This document shows, piece after piece, positions 34,751-43,746 of a DNA stretch of 64,000 nt (within the stretch, counting starts at the first letter, position 1; every line of letters begins with the position of its first letter). Location: positions 74,095 to 138,094 of the forward strand of contig JBLIEQ010000007.1 of assembly GCA_047633175.1 (NCBI GenBank), read 5' to 3'. The notes under the pieces were generated by a model. It did no database searches, was not told the origin of the DNA, and saw only the letters and a program-made list of their open reading frames with translations. Origin of the DNA: Motiliproteus sp047633175. Lineage in GTDB: Bacteria; Pseudomonadota; Gammaproteobacteria; Pseudomonadales; Balneatricaceae. A program made the position numbers and the translations under genes.

Positions 34751-35230
34751 ATGATGAATGGAAAAGCATATATGAAGGGCTTTTCAGGTCCTGAGCTTGA
34801 ACCAATAAACCAATCTAACTATATGACAGCGATAAACGTGAGCCTCGCTAGTTTGGCTGATGCTCAAAGTTCTAATGCTCTTGAGTTTAAAAATAAAATA
34901 ATAAAGGAGCTTGTTGAGAGGATAAAAGAGTACTCGAATATTGGTGATTTGGTTGAGTACCTTGGTTCTGGACGCGTCAGGATATTAGTCAAAGATCAGA
35001 AGCAGTCACAAGCAGTCGTGAGGCTGTACAGTAGGCTAATATTTGAGTTGAATAGTCCAGTATTGATTAATGGCTGCCTGGTTAATAGCAGGGCCTGTAT
35101 CTCTGTTAATGATATATCAGCGAATTCTGTTGAGGTTGCAGCGGATACTGTAATTAATGAAATCGGTTCTTTAGATGCTGCAGAATACGGTACTGGATGT
35201 CCCGATTTTTTTGATGTGTACCTTGTCTGA
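34751..35230 (+). CDS. Degenerate stand-alone GGDEF-fold protein
   Basis: Product of 159 residues. ATG 34751 or 34754 is preferred, with AGGTGG 3-6 bases upstream; a TTG at 34721 also follows a copy of the same TTTATAGGTGG sequence. The order of segments matches a GGDEF domain: IGDLVEYLGSGRVRILVKD aligns with the stretch that normally reads GD.VARLGGDEF..LL, then LINGCLVNSRACISVND with the G...V..SIG strand, and VEVAADTVI followed by FFDVYLV with the C-terminal A..A...AK..G.N...VY. The signature loop is GSGRV, and the N-terminal metal-binding D.D.FK..N is lost, so catalysis is not expected. It could be a c-di-GMP receptor, a dimerisation partner or a decaying gene. The alignment is mine by eye. 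Confidence 0.55.
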   Translation: MMNGKAYMKGFSGPELEPINQSNYMTAINVSLASLADAQSSNALEFKNKIIKELVERIKEYSNIGDLVEYLGSGRVRILVKDQKQSQAVVRLYSRLIFELNSPVLINGCLVNSRACISVNDISANSVEVAADTVINEIGSLDAAEYGTGCPDFFDVYLV

Positions 35231-35404
35231 TCTGTGTATTTTTTAATCGATAAATATTGTTTACACCTCTGTCGTTGATATTATTAAGATAGATGCTCTG
35301 TAACTGTCTTAGCGTTTAATATTTGTCTGTATTTTTGTATAAACGCGAGCCGCTTTATTGAGCGATCGCGTAGGTTTTATTATAAATAAAATGAGGTTTT
35401 TATC

Positions 35405-35692
35405 ATGGCGATCGCAAATCTTTGGTCAATGAATGAAGATGACAAAAAGTTAAGTCATCAGAGCGGTCTTTTATTTAAGATTGATGGCGATATTAATGAT
35501 CCGATGGGCATAGACCCGCTTGTTATTCCGAGTCATTTCGGTTCGTTGGATCTCGCTGCTCTGATTCGAGAAGGGGTTGAATACTGTAGGGAGTACCAAG
35601 TTGCTGTTCAATCAAGACCGATCCTGAGTGTTAGCAAGGCAGGAGCGCAACGGGCTTTCGATTCCAGCGCCACGGGTATCAATATCTCCTGA
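35405..35692 (+). CDS. Hypothetical small protein
   Basis: Product of 95 residues with a start supported by TGAGG about 8 bases upstream. No family recognised. It is soluble, with no signal peptide. The middle (DPLVIPSHFGSLDLAALIREGVEYC) could be a helix-forming segment. It follows the degenerate GGDEF-like gene by 174 bp in the same direction and shares its lower GC content. The two may have arrived together or been acquired as a patch. Confidence 0.55.
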   Translation: MAIANLWSMNEDDKKLSHQSGLLFKIDGDINDPMGIDPLVIPSHFGSLDLAALIREGVEYCREYQVAVQSRPILSVSKAGAQRAFDSSATGINIS

Positions 35693-35772
35693 TGACCCAT
35701 GAAGTTCAGGCTGCAGGGACGCAGCTTTTAAATACTGACTCTGTTTGACAAAAATGAGCGGTAATCTTATCC

Positions 35773-35806
35773 CTCTTCACTCTTGTCACTCTTGTCACTC
35801 TTCACT
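35773..35806. repeat. 9-bp tandem repeat
   Basis: CACTCTTGT occurs twice with flanking partial units (CTCTTCACTCTTGTCACT...), about 3.5 units in all. It lies in the gap between the 95-residue protein gene and the 3' end of the YbdK-like gene. Function unknown. Confidence 0.55.
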
Positions 35807-35862
35807 AAAGCAATCGAATTACGCACGACTGCATGGATGCAGAGCAATGCCGAGCGTGTCTG

Positions 35863-37008
35863 TCAGGAGACGGGGCGGCGGATTGTCTCGGCGATCAGCC
35901 AGTCGACCACTTCGATTATCGCCTGTTCACTGCCGGAACCCTGGTTTAGCGCCTGATCATAGATCTGAACTTGTCGATGTGCGCTGGTACCACGGTTCAG
36001 GATACACAGGGAGTCTCGGGTTTCTCGACTACAGTTAAGTTCGTCAGCTGCTGGTTCGATCGTCTTCAGCCATTGCGGCAACAACGCGTCAAAATTTACT
36101 ACGGATCTCTTCTGGAAATCTATCATGCCTGCATCAATCCCATAACGCTCGGCCCGCCAGCGCTGTTCCTGAATTAGCATCGGAGCATAGGTTCTCCAGC
36201 GCTGGTTACGGTCACTCAGGTTGGAGAGCATCTTCAGCGTGGCCATGAAGAGTGCAGCGATGCTGAGGGCATCCTCGAGTCGGGTGCAGACATCGGTAAT
36301 GCGCATCTCCAGGGTCGGATAACGGCAGGAGGGCCGCAGGTCCCACCAGAGCATCGAGGCGTCTTTGATCAGGCCCGCGTTGGCTAGCAGATCGACATGG
36401 TACTGGTACTCAGACCAGGAGTTGAAATGGTCGGGCAGGCCGGTCCGGGGAAGCTGGTTTAACACTGAAAGGCGATAGGACTTGAGGCCTGTATTGACGC
36501 CGCCCCAAAAGGGCGATGACGTACTCAGCGCTAGCAGAAAGGGTAGAAAATAGTGACTCTGGTTCATCAGTTCGATGCGCTGATCTTGATCATTGATGCC
36601 GATGTGAACATGCATGCCGCAGATTAACAGGCGTCGTCCGACGGCTTGCAGATTTTCGGCCAGCAGGTCGTAGCGATCCAGGCGGGTATGCTGCTGATTG
36701 AACCAGCGCGCGCCGGGGTGAGTTGAAGCTGCGATAATCGCGAGCCCGTAGTCGGCGGAAATTTCGGACAGGGTCTGGCGCAATGTTCCCAGATGCAGTC
36801 GCGCTTCGTCGATGCTGTGACAGACCGGGGTGGCAACCTCTATCTGAGCCCTGAGAAATTCATGAGTCACCTGCTTGGGTAGCGCTTTCGAACAGCGCTC
36901 GAAAAGCGCTTCGGGAGGGTTGGAAACCAGTTCGCGAGTCAGCTTGTTGACCAGCAGGTACTCCTCCTCAATGCCTAGAGTGAAGCTGTCGCAGAGAGGC
37001 TTTTTCAT
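35863..37008 (-). CDS. YbdK-like carboxylate-amine ligase (GCS2 family)
   Basis: ATP-dependent ligase of 381 residues in the glutamate-cysteine ligase type 2 family. The ATG at 37008 has AGGATAGG directly upstream; the frame continues 34 residues without support. Motifs are TLGIEEEYLLV near residue 11, HEFLRAQIEVAT near 48, CGMHVHIGI near 130, and RPSCRYPTLEMRITDVC near 245, all of which line the ATP/glutamate site in relatives. E. coli YbdK has weak glutamate-cysteine ligase activity, and the real substrates of most members are unknown. It is 37 bp downstream of an N-formylglutamate-amidohydrolase-like gene and almost certainly co-transcribed with it. Confidence 0.88.
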   Translation of the reverse strand: MKKPLCDSFTLGIEEEYLLVNKLTRELVSNPPEALFERCSKALPKQVTHEFLRAQIEVATPVCHSIDEARLHLGTLRQTLSEISADYGLAIIAASTHPGARWFNQQHTRLDRYDLLAENLQAVGRRLLICGMHVHIGINDQDQRIELMNQSHYFLPFLLALSTSSPFWGGVNTGLKSYRLSVLNQLPRTGLPDHFNSWSEYQYHVDLLANAGLIKDASMLWWDLRPSCRYPTLEMRITDVCTRLEDALSIAALFMATLKMLSNLSDRNQRWRTYAPMLIQEQRWRAERYGIDAGMIDFQKRSVVNFDALLPQWLKTIEPAADELNCSRETRDSLCILNRGTSAHRQVQIYDQALNQGSGSEQAIIEVVDWLIAETIRRPVS

Positions 37009-37045
37009 CCTATCCTGTTCCTTGCTTGCCGGTAGAGGGTTGCTG

Positions 37046-37864
37046 TTAAGTATCGAAAAATCGCACCCGGTGCACAGAGCACTGTTGCATGATCTCTTTG
37101 AGTCCTGCACTCAGTGCTTCTGCCCACCAGAGGCAGGCATCGTGGGTCTGCAGCAGGTCCTGACGAATCTCGATGACGCAGTTTGGGAACCCTCGATCAT
37201 GACCGTGACGGTTGATGCTGTAAGCGTGCTCTTTGCCAGAATAGGGTTCGTTGTCCCCGATCAGCAGGTGTTGGTGGCGGCTGAGATAGGCGGTTAGCGG
37301 TTTGGCGATACGCGGATCCAGGTTCCAGAGTATCCCTGCATGCCAGGGACGGGGCTCATCACAGGTCTGCATTTGGGGGGTAAAGGTGTGGATAGAGAAC
37401 AGCAAGGGAGCCGGGGTGTAAGCGGTCAGGGCATCGAGTTGACGCTCGATCTCAGTATGGTAGCTGGAGGAGATCCGCAGCACCCGTTCATGGCGCTGAC
37501 GGGCACTTAGGTTCAGGTTACCTGGAATACAGTGCTTGTCACTTATCTCGGGAATAAGCGAACTTGTATTCAGGTCAGGGTCGCGATTAACATCGATCAG
37601 CAGGCGTGAGTAATTGGCCAACACCGCCCTGCAATCCAGTTGGTCGGAGAGTAACAACACCAGATCTGCCGAGCCCCGATCCCAGGCGATGTGCTGTTGC
37701 AGTTGCGCAGGCGTCAGGCCCAGCCCATGAAGATGAGGGGGAATATAGTTGGACGCATGATCGCAGATCAGCAGTAACGGCGTAGCAGAGCTTTGATTGA
37801 TAACGCTGTAGCTGGGAGGATCGCCGATGCTCAGTAGAGGGAGGTGCTTTAACTGATCAAGCAT
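37046..37864 (-). CDS. N-formylglutamate amidohydrolase-family protein
   Basis: Protein of 272 residues from ATG 37864, with GGAG about 10 bases upstream. Family segments are LLICDHASNYIPPHL near residue 32, HIAWDRGSADLVLLLS near 58, LLIDVNRDP near 88, LLFSIHTFTP near 155 and VIEIRQDLL near 230; the His and Asp residues are the likely zinc ligands. The classical enzyme hydrolyses N-formyl-L-glutamate in histidine breakdown, but no hut gene is here. The operon partner is a GCS2-type ligase, so a role in making and cleaving an amide bond of an unknown metabolite is more likely than histidine catabolism. That is inference. Confidence 0.85.
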   Translation of the reverse strand: MLDQLKHLPLLSIGDPPSYSVINQSSATPLLLICDHASNYIPPHLHGLGLTPAQLQQHIAWDRGSADLVLLLSDQLDCRAVLANYSRLLIDVNRDPDLNTSSLIPEISDKHCIPGNLNLSARQRHERVLRISSSYHTEIERQLDALTAYTPAPLLFSIHTFTPQMQTCDEPRPWHAGILWNLDPRIAKPLTAYLSRHQHLLIGDNEPYSGKEHAYSINRHGHDRGFPNCVIEIRQDLLQTHDACLWWAEALSAGLKEIMQQCSVHRVRFFDT

Positions 37865-38013
37865 GATAATCGACTCCAGGCAGCTCAGGGGTAGGACTAA
37901 GTTAAGCATAGGCCTCAAATCAGTATAGGGTCGTCCGAGAGTGCCAGAATCACGTCGGATCAGAGGGGTCGGATCAGAGGGGGTGAGTTTGGAGAGAGAA
38001 GGCTGCATTAAAG

Positions 38014-38040
38014 AAAAAACCCCGCTTAGCGGGGTTTTTT
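38014..38040 (-). terminator. Bidirectional intrinsic terminator downstream of purD
   Basis: AAAAAACCCCGCT-TA-GCGGGGTTTTTT forms a GC-rich stem with A-run and T-run on its two sides, so it works on either strand. It lies about 75 bases after the purD stop and ends the purH-purD transcript. Confidence 0.9.
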
Positions 38041-38115
38041 CTGGTCAGGTCGTGCAAGAACTTGCTGTCGAAGGTCTTTTGACGCCTAGCAGGCCGCTGC
38101 TAAGTGACTCTCGGT

Positions 38116-39405
38116 TTAGAGGCTCTCGGATTCGCGGGCGATAGCCCGGTAGGCGATATCGGTGCGGTAGTTAACCCCTTTCCAGCTGACCTGCTTGAGC
38201 AGCGCGTAGGCCTTTGCCTGAGCGTCGGTGACCGTGTTACCCAGGGCGGTGGCGCAGAGTACCCGGCCGCCCGCTGTGACTACCTGCCCGTCCCGGTTTG
38301 CGGTGCCGGCATGGAACAGCTTGCAGCCTTCGGTCTCGAATGCGGGCAGGCTGATGATGTCTCCTTTAGGATAGTCGGCCGGGTAGTTGGCGGCAGCCAG
38401 AACCACACCGACGGCCGGGCGTGGATCCCAGTCGGCGTGGGTCTGATGCAGATTTTTTGCCAGTGCGGCGCTACAGAGTTCAACCAGGCTGGATTTGAGT
38501 CGCATCAGGATCGGTTGGGTTTCGGGATCGCCGAAACGGCAGTTGTATTCAATCACCTTTGGGGTGCCATCGGCCATGATCATCAATCCGGCATACAGGA
38601 AGCCGGTGTAGTCATTGCCTTCGGCCGCCATACCGCGGATGGTCGGCATAATTACCTCATCCATGACCCGGGCGTCGATCTCAGGGGTAACCACCGGTGC
38701 CGGGGAATAAGCCCCCATGCCGCCGGTATTAGGGCCCTGATCGCCATCCAGAGCGCGTTTGTGATCCTGACTTGTGGCCATTGACAGCACGTTGCTGCCG
38801 TCGGCGATGACGATATAGCTGGCTTCCTCGCCATCGAGAAACTCCTCGATCACCACACGGCAGCCCGCGTTACCGAAGGCGTTGCCGGATAGCATATCCT
38901 GAACTGCCGTCTCGGCCTCCGCCAGGGTCATCGCAACGATCACGCCTTTGCCGGCAGCCAGACCGTCAGCCTTGACCACTATAGGGGCGCCGACCTCACG
39001 CAGATAAGCCAGCGCGGGTTCTAGTTCGGTGAAATTCTGGTAGAAACCGGTCGGGATCTGATGACGTGCCAGAAAGTCCTTGGTAAAGGCTTTGGAGCCT
39101 TCCAGCTGGGCGGCAGCCGCGCTGGGGCCGAACACGGCCAGGCCTGCTGCCTGGAAGCGATCGACGACACCCGCTACTAGGGGTGCTTCGGGACCGACGA
39201 TGGTCAGGCCGATCGTGTTGGCCTGGGCGAAGGCGATCTGGGCATCGACATCCAGGATATCGATGGCGACGTTATCGACCTTGTTTTCCAGCGCGGTACC
39301 CGCATTACCGGGGGCTACAAATACCTGGCTGACACCGGGATCTTGAGCCGCTTTCCAGGCTATAGCATGTTCGCGACCACCACTACCGAGTACCAATACT
39401 TTCAT
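38116..39405 (-). CDS. purD: Phosphoribosylamine--glycine ligase
   Basis: ATP-grasp enzyme of 429 residues for step 2 of purine synthesis: phosphoribosylamine plus glycine plus ATP gives GAR. MKVLVLGSGGREHAIAWK is the diagnostic N-terminus; GPEAPLVAGVVD near residue 75, VKADGLAAGKGV near 145, GGMGAYSPAP near 227 and YNCRFGDPETQ near 285 complete the nucleotide and metal site. Length is normal. It is downstream of purH with a 445-bp gap that holds a dispersed repeat, so the two genes may have separate promoters although they are usually one operon. Confidence 0.98.
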   Translation of the reverse strand: MKVLVLGSGGREHAIAWKAAQDPGVSQVFVAPGNAGTALENKVDNVAIDILDVDAQIAFAQANTIGLTIVGPEAPLVAGVVDRFQAAGLAVFGPSAAAAQLEGSKAFTKDFLARHQIPTGFYQNFTELEPALAYLREVGAPIVVKADGLAAGKGVIVAMTLAEAETAVQDMLSGNAFGNAGCRVVIEEFLDGEEASYIVIADGSNVLSMATSQDHKRALDGDQGPNTGGMGAYSPAPVVTPEIDARVMDEVIMPTIRGMAAEGNDYTGFLYAGLMIMADGTPKVIEYNCRFGDPETQPILMRLKSSLVELCSAALAKNLHQTHADWDPRPAVGVVLAAANYPADYPKGDIISLPAFETEGCKLFHAGTANRDGQVVTAGGRVLCATALGNTVTDAQAKAYALLKQVSWKGVNYRTDIAYRAIARESESL

Positions 39406-39484
39406 GGGTTTTCCTTAAAATCAGCAGGCTGAGCTAGGCTCAGTTTTTAAATGTTGTAACAGTTCAGCACAAGCACCGATTTGA

Positions 39485-39610
39485 AACTATGGAACGTTTG
39501 TTACAATAGTGTTCCAAGAGACGCCGTGAATGCATCCATGTAGGCTTCGCTTTGGCTTCCCTGCCAAAGAGACTCTTTCCACAAACACACCATAATCAAT
39601 CGCATGGCGA
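39485..39610. repeat. Dispersed intergenic repeat, copy 2
   Basis: Second copy of the element at 15157-15287. The central hairpin is kept (CTTTGGC-TTCCCT-GCCAAAG, 7-bp stem), although the loop and flanks differ. It lies in the 445-bp gap between purD and purH. The rest of that gap holds a small GCTGGGAT-GCA-ATCCCAGC palindrome at 39625-39643 and no gene. Confidence 0.8.
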
Positions 39611-39850
39611 AAAAAGACCCGTAGGCTGGGATGCAATCCCAGCTAGTTACACCCATCTAAATCTTTATGTTTGATGGTGATGCAACGCGACGCTCAGTCT
39701 TTAAGCGTTTACTTAAGGTTAGGGCAAAGCGTCGCGAGCGAAGGTCAGGCTAGGCGAAAGTCCGCGAAGGAGCGCAGCCTACTCTTGTAGGTGAGCATCC
39801 TGAGCGGGCTTTCAACGACGCATCACCGAGCGCAGCAGCTTTGCACAAGC

Positions 39851-41440
39851 TTAATGGCGGAAGTGTCGCATCCCTGTAAACACCATGGCAATGCCCGCCT
39901 CATTGGCGGCGGCGATCACTTCGTTGTCGCGCATCGAGCCTCCTGGCTGGATCACCGCGACGATGCCGGCAGCAGCAGCGGCATCGATGCCGTCACGGAA
40001 CGGAAAGAATGCATCAGATGCCATCACCGAGCCGGGAACTTCCAGGCCTTCATCGGCGGCTTTGATACCGGCGATCCTAGCGCTGTAAACGCGGCTCATC
40101 TGTCCGGCACCGACACCGATGGTCTGGCCGTTTTTGACATAGACGATGGCGTTGGACTTCACATACTTGGCGACCTGCCAGGCGAACAGTAGATCACGCA
40201 GCTGCTGTTCGGTCGGCGCACGCTCGGTGACCACCTTTAGCTCTTCAGCGATCACCATGCCCAGATCGTTGTCCTGGACCAGTAAGCCGCCATTGACGCG
40301 TTTGAAGTTGAATGAGGTCGCGCGTTCGTCGCTCCATTCGCCACATTCGAGCAGGCGAACATTGGGCTTGGCGGCGATCACATCGGATGCCGCCTGGGAG
40401 ACGCTGGGCGCGATGATTACTTCGACAAACTGACGTGCGGTTATCGCCTGGGCGGTGGCTTCATCCAGCTCACGGTTAAAGGCGATGATGCCGCCAAATG
40501 CCGAGGTCGGATCGGTCTGATAGGCCAGGTTATAGGCCTCGAGGATGTTATCGCCGATGGCAACACCGCAGGGGTTGGCGTGCTTGACGATCACGCAGGC
40601 GGGTTCACGGAATGGCTTAACGCACTCCAATGCGGCATCGGTATCGGCCACATTGTTAAACGATAACGCCTTGCCCTGCAGCTGGTGGGCCGTGGAGACG
40701 GAAGGTTCGGCGGGATTTTTTTCTACGTAGAAGGCGGCGCGCTGGTGTGGATTCTCGCCGTAACGCATCTCCTGTGCCTTGATAAACTGGGTATTGAAGG
40801 TACGCGGAAAGCTGGAGGGGGTATCGCTGTCGCGATCGACCCGGTTGCCCAGATAGTTGGCGATGGCGCCGTCGTAGGCCGCGGTCTGTTCAAACGCCTG
40901 CACGGCCAGGTCGAAACGGGTGTGCTGGTACAGCTGCCCGTCATTAGCGGCCATCTCTTTGAGTACGCAGGCGTAAGACTCGGCATTCACGACGATCGCC
41001 ACAAAGGCGTTGTTCTTGGCGGCAGAGCGCACCATGGTGGGGCCGCCGATATCGATGTTCTCGATTGCCATCGGCAGGGTGCAATCGGCACGGGCAATGG
41101 TCTGTTCGAACGGGTAGAGGTTGACCACGACCATGTCGATCGGCTTGATATCGTATTCGGCCATCACCGCATCGTCCTGGCCGCGACGCCCGAGGATACC
41201 GCCATGTATTTTAGGGTGCAGGGTCTTGACCCGGCCGTCCATCATCTCCGGAAACTGGGTATAGTCGGAGACTTCGACGGCGGCGACCGCGTTATCGCGC
41301 AACAGTTTGTAGGTGCCGCCGGTAGAGAGGATCTCTACACCCTGAGCGCTAAGCGCCTGGGCGAACTCGACGATGCCACTCTTATCAGACACGCTGATCA
41401 GGGCGCGACGGATCTTGATCGGATTGATGGTTTCAGACAT
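39851..41440 (-). CDS. purH: Bifunctional AICAR transformylase / IMP cyclohydrolase
   Basis: Enzyme of 529 residues for the last two steps of IMP synthesis. The N-terminal MGS-like IMP cyclohydrolase domain (about 1-200) shows RRALISVSDKSGIVEFA, STGGTYKLL, MDGRVKTLHPKIHGGIL and NLYPFEQT. The AICAR transformylase part (about 205-529) includes RYGENPHQRAAFY, KHANPCGVAIG and DAFFPFRDGIDAAA. All are as expected for the family. The gene is 70 bp downstream of fis on the same strand, in the order seen in pseudomonads. Confidence 0.98.
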   Translation of the reverse strand: MSETINPIKIRRALISVSDKSGIVEFAQALSAQGVEILSTGGTYKLLRDNAVAAVEVSDYTQFPEMMDGRVKTLHPKIHGGILGRRGQDDAVMAEYDIKPIDMVVVNLYPFEQTIARADCTLPMAIENIDIGGPTMVRSAAKNNAFVAIVVNAESYACVLKEMAANDGQLYQHTRFDLAVQAFEQTAAYDGAIANYLGNRVDRDSDTPSSFPRTFNTQFIKAQEMRYGENPHQRAAFYVEKNPAEPSVSTAHQLQGKALSFNNVADTDAALECVKPFREPACVIVKHANPCGVAIGDNILEAYNLAYQTDPTSAFGGIIAFNRELDEATAQAITARQFVEVIIAPSVSQAASDVIAAKPNVRLLECGEWSDERATSFNFKRVNGGLLVQDNDLGMVIAEELKVVTERAPTEQQLRDLLFAWQVAKYVKSNAIVYVKNGQTIGVGAGQMSRVYSARIAGIKAADEGLEVPGSVMASDAFFPFRDGIDAAAAAGIVAVIQPGGSMRDNEVIAAANEAGIAMVFTGMRHFRH

Positions 41441-41510
41441 GGAAAGGTACGTCTCTTCTGGAAATGTGTGGGGGGTACTATGTGGGGGTACTAAACTAGG
41501 GTCGAACCGC

Positions 41511-41822
41511 TTAGAGCAGCCCGTACTGCTTCAGCTTCTTACGCAGGGTACCGCGATTAAGTCCCAGTACCTCGGAAGCCCGGGTCTGGTTGTCGCGGGT
41601 GTAGAGCATCACGGCTTCGAGCAGGGGTGCCTCTATCTCGCTCAGGACCATGTCATACACGTTAGTCGCAGACTGACCATCGAGTTGTTTAAAGTAGTGA
41701 TCCACCGCTTCTGCAACGCTCTGGCGCAGGCGCTTGGGTTGAATCTGCTCATTGGCTGCCGTTGCAGAAAGCTGTAGCGGGGTGTCTTGTTCGGTCACGT
41801 TGAGGGTACTGCCTAATGTCAT
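41511..41822 (-). CDS. fis: DNA-binding protein Fis
   Basis: Nucleoid protein of 103 residues that bends DNA and controls growth-rate-linked genes. The C-terminal half is the Fis core: LLEAVMLYTRDNQTRASEVLG and LNRGTLRKKLKQYGLL form the helix-turn-helix. The N-terminal 25 residues are variable. It follows dusB with only 5 bases between, the same dusB-fis operon as in enterobacteria. Confidence 0.97.
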   Translation of the reverse strand: MTLGSTLNVTEQDTPLQLSATAANEQIQPKRLRQSVAEAVDHYFKQLDGQSATNVYDMVLSEIEAPLLEAVMLYTRDNQTRASEVLGLNRGTLRKKLKQYGLL

Positions 41823-41827
41823 GGGAT

Positions 41828-42823
41828 CTATGCCGCTTGAATGCTGAGTCGGTAGTGGGCAAAAAAATCGCCAATAGCCGACTGTTGCTGGTAGGGGTGT
41901 TCGAGGATATTAAACTGAGCCCGAAGGGCTTTGGAGGCGCTACCGCCAAGCAGTGCCGCTAGGTACCAGCCGACGTGTTTGCGGGCGATTCTTACACCCA
42001 GGTAGTCACCATAAAATGCATGAAGCGCGAGAAGATGGCTCTCTATCAAGGCTTCGATGGTATCGCTGGAGGGAGCGGCGAGACGTTCTCCCGTCTTCAG
42101 AAAATGGTCGATCTGGGCGAAAATCCAGGGCTGTCCCTGGGCGGCACGGCCGATCATCACCGCATCCGCGCCGGTGGCGTCCAGCACCTGTCTGGCTTGT
42201 TCCGGGGTGTTAATATCGCCATTGGCGATCAGGGGGATGCTGATGGCCTGACGGATCGCGGCGATAGTGGCGTACTCGGCATCGCCGCGGAAGCCGCAGG
42301 CGCGCGTACGGCCATGAACGGCAAGCGCGGCTATACCGCTCTGTTCTGCGATGCGGGCGATGCGGATGCCATTACGATTGTCGGTATCCCAGCCGGTCCG
42401 AATCTTTAGCGTGACGGGTATGCTCACCGACGAGACCACGGCTTCGAGGATCGCCTGGACCAGGCCTTCATCCTTAAGCAGCGCAGATCCTGCGGCTTTG
42501 TTGCACACTTTTTTGGCAGGGCAGCCCATATTGATGTCGATGATCTGCGCACCGGTCTGGGCATTGAGAGAGGCCGCTTCGGCCAGCATCTCGGGGTCGC
42601 CACCGGCAATCTGGATAATACGCGGTTCGGGTTCGCCGCTGTGGTCGAGGCGTTGGCGAGATTTGCGGCTGTTCCAGAGGCGTTTGTCTGCTGTGATCAT
42701 CTCTGAAGGCGTCAGTCCGGCACCCTGCTGACGGCAGAGATGGCGGAACGGTTGATCCGTTACGCCGGCCATAGGGGCAAGTACCACCTGGCTATCGATG
42801 CTGTAGGGGCCAATATTGAACAA
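41828..42823 (-). CDS. dusB: tRNA-dihydrouridine synthase B
   Basis: FMN enzyme of 331 residues that reduces a uridine in the D-loop of tRNA. Motifs: VLAPMAGVTDQPFRHLC near the start, the catalytic cysteine in GCPAKKVCNKAAGSALL, KIRTGW, HGRTRACGF and NGDINTPEQA (FMN phosphate). The start appears to be TTG (first residues FNIGPYSI), since no in-frame ATG or GTG precedes it and the sequence fits the family from there. It is the first gene of dusB-fis. Confidence 0.96.
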   Translation of the reverse strand: MFNIGPYSIDSQVVLAPMAGVTDQPFRHLCRQQGAGLTPSEMITADKRLWNSRKSRQRLDHSGEPEPRIIQIAGGDPEMLAEAASLNAQTGAQIIDINMGCPAKKVCNKAAGSALLKDEGLVQAILEAVVSSVSIPVTLKIRTGWDTDNRNGIRIARIAEQSGIAALAVHGRTRACGFRGDAEYATIAAIRQAISIPLIANGDINTPEQARQVLDATGADAVMIGRAAQGQPWIFAQIDHFLKTGERLAAPSSDTIEALIESHLLALHAFYGDYLGVRIARKHVGWYLAALLGGSASKALRAQFNILEHPYQQQSAIGDFFAHYRLSIQAA

Positions 42824-42989
42824 GCGACACTCATTTTATGGATGATTAGGGGGGCTGAAAACGTTTCAACCGGCGATAGTAAGGCGCCATCGATCTAAAG
42901 AAGATCAATCGTAGAGTCTGTGCTCGGATAAGGGAGTAATAGTACCCGCAGAAGCCCCTTGGGGGGAAGGGCTGTTGGTTGTTTGTTGT

Positions 42990-43727
42990 TCAAAAAACTC
43001 TTTTGGCGGGCTGGAGTTGCAGCTGGTAACTGGGTGCCAGGGTGCCGGGATCGAGTAGTTCCAGATGAATCTGGATCTGGCGGTTGCTGGGCATCAGCTC
43101 CCCCGGGCCGAAATCGCCGCCAATATACTCGTGGGGTTGAAAGGTGCGGGCAGCACGCAGGCTGCTGTCAAGGCCGGAGAAGCTGAGCCGGAGTGCCGGG
43201 AACGGCTGATCGAAGGGGGCTTGGTTGGTCAGCAGTAGATCCAGGGTCACAGCATTAAGGTGGTCCGGGTGTTTGCGGATCAACAGTTTCTGACTATGGA
43301 TGCTCAGTAGGTTCTGGCGAGGTGCCAGGCGGCAGTCGAGGGTCTGGCAGGCATAGACGTAGACAGGCATCAGCAGGGCATGCTGCGATAGCTGGTCGCG
43401 CTCGAACCAGAGGATCTGTGCGCCAGCGCCTGAGAGTGCCATCAGCAGCAACAGGCTCCAGGCTAACCGGGCGGGGCCGGTGGCGCGGCTGCGACCGCAG
43501 AGGCGCACCGGCTCGCGCGGTATGGCGTTGCTTGTTGCGCTCCTTGTTGCGCTCCTTGTTGCGGTAATGGCCGCGGTCGTGGCGCGGCTTTCCAAGTGCT
43601 CGGTCGCGACAAAGATATGCTGGCAGTGGCTGCAACGCACCTGGCCGGCGGCAGCGCTCAGCTGTGCGCGGCTGACATCAAACCGGGTCCTGCAGGCCGG
43701 GCATTGGGTGATGAGCTGCTGTCGCAT
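42990..43727 (-). CDS. Zinc-ribbon, DUF3426 membrane protein
   Basis: Protein of 245 residues. An N-terminal MJ0042-type zinc ribbon has Cys9, Cys12, Cys32 and Cys35. A low-complexity linker with repeats (ATRSATRSATSN) follows, encoded by a short direct repeat at about 43535-43563. One membrane helix lies near residues 90-110 (LAWSLLLLMALSGAGAQILWF). The C-terminal DUF3426 domain, about 115-245, should be periplasmic. The function is unknown. It sits between prmA and dusB exactly as in other gammaproteobacteria, 19 bp from prmA, so it is part of a conserved block. Confidence 0.88.
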   Translation of the reverse strand: MRQQLITQCPACRTRFDVSRAQLSAAAGQVRCSHCQHIFVATEHLESRATTAAITATRSATRSATSNAIPREPVRLCGRSRATGPARLAWSLLLLMALSGAGAQILWFERDQLSQHALLMPVYVYACQTLDCRLAPRQNLLSIHSQKLLIRKHPDHLNAVTLDLLLTNQAPFDQPFPALRLSFSGLDSSLRAARTFQPHEYIGGDFGPGELMPSNRQIQIHLELLDPGTLAPSYQLQLQPAKRVF

Positions 43728-43746
43728 CCGTGGCCGGCCTCCCGTA

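Noticed and set aside
38104..38784. 226-codon frame on the + strand
   Set aside because: Antisense to purD, a certain gene.
40685..41494. 269-codon frame on the + strand
   Set aside because: Antisense to purH, a certain gene.
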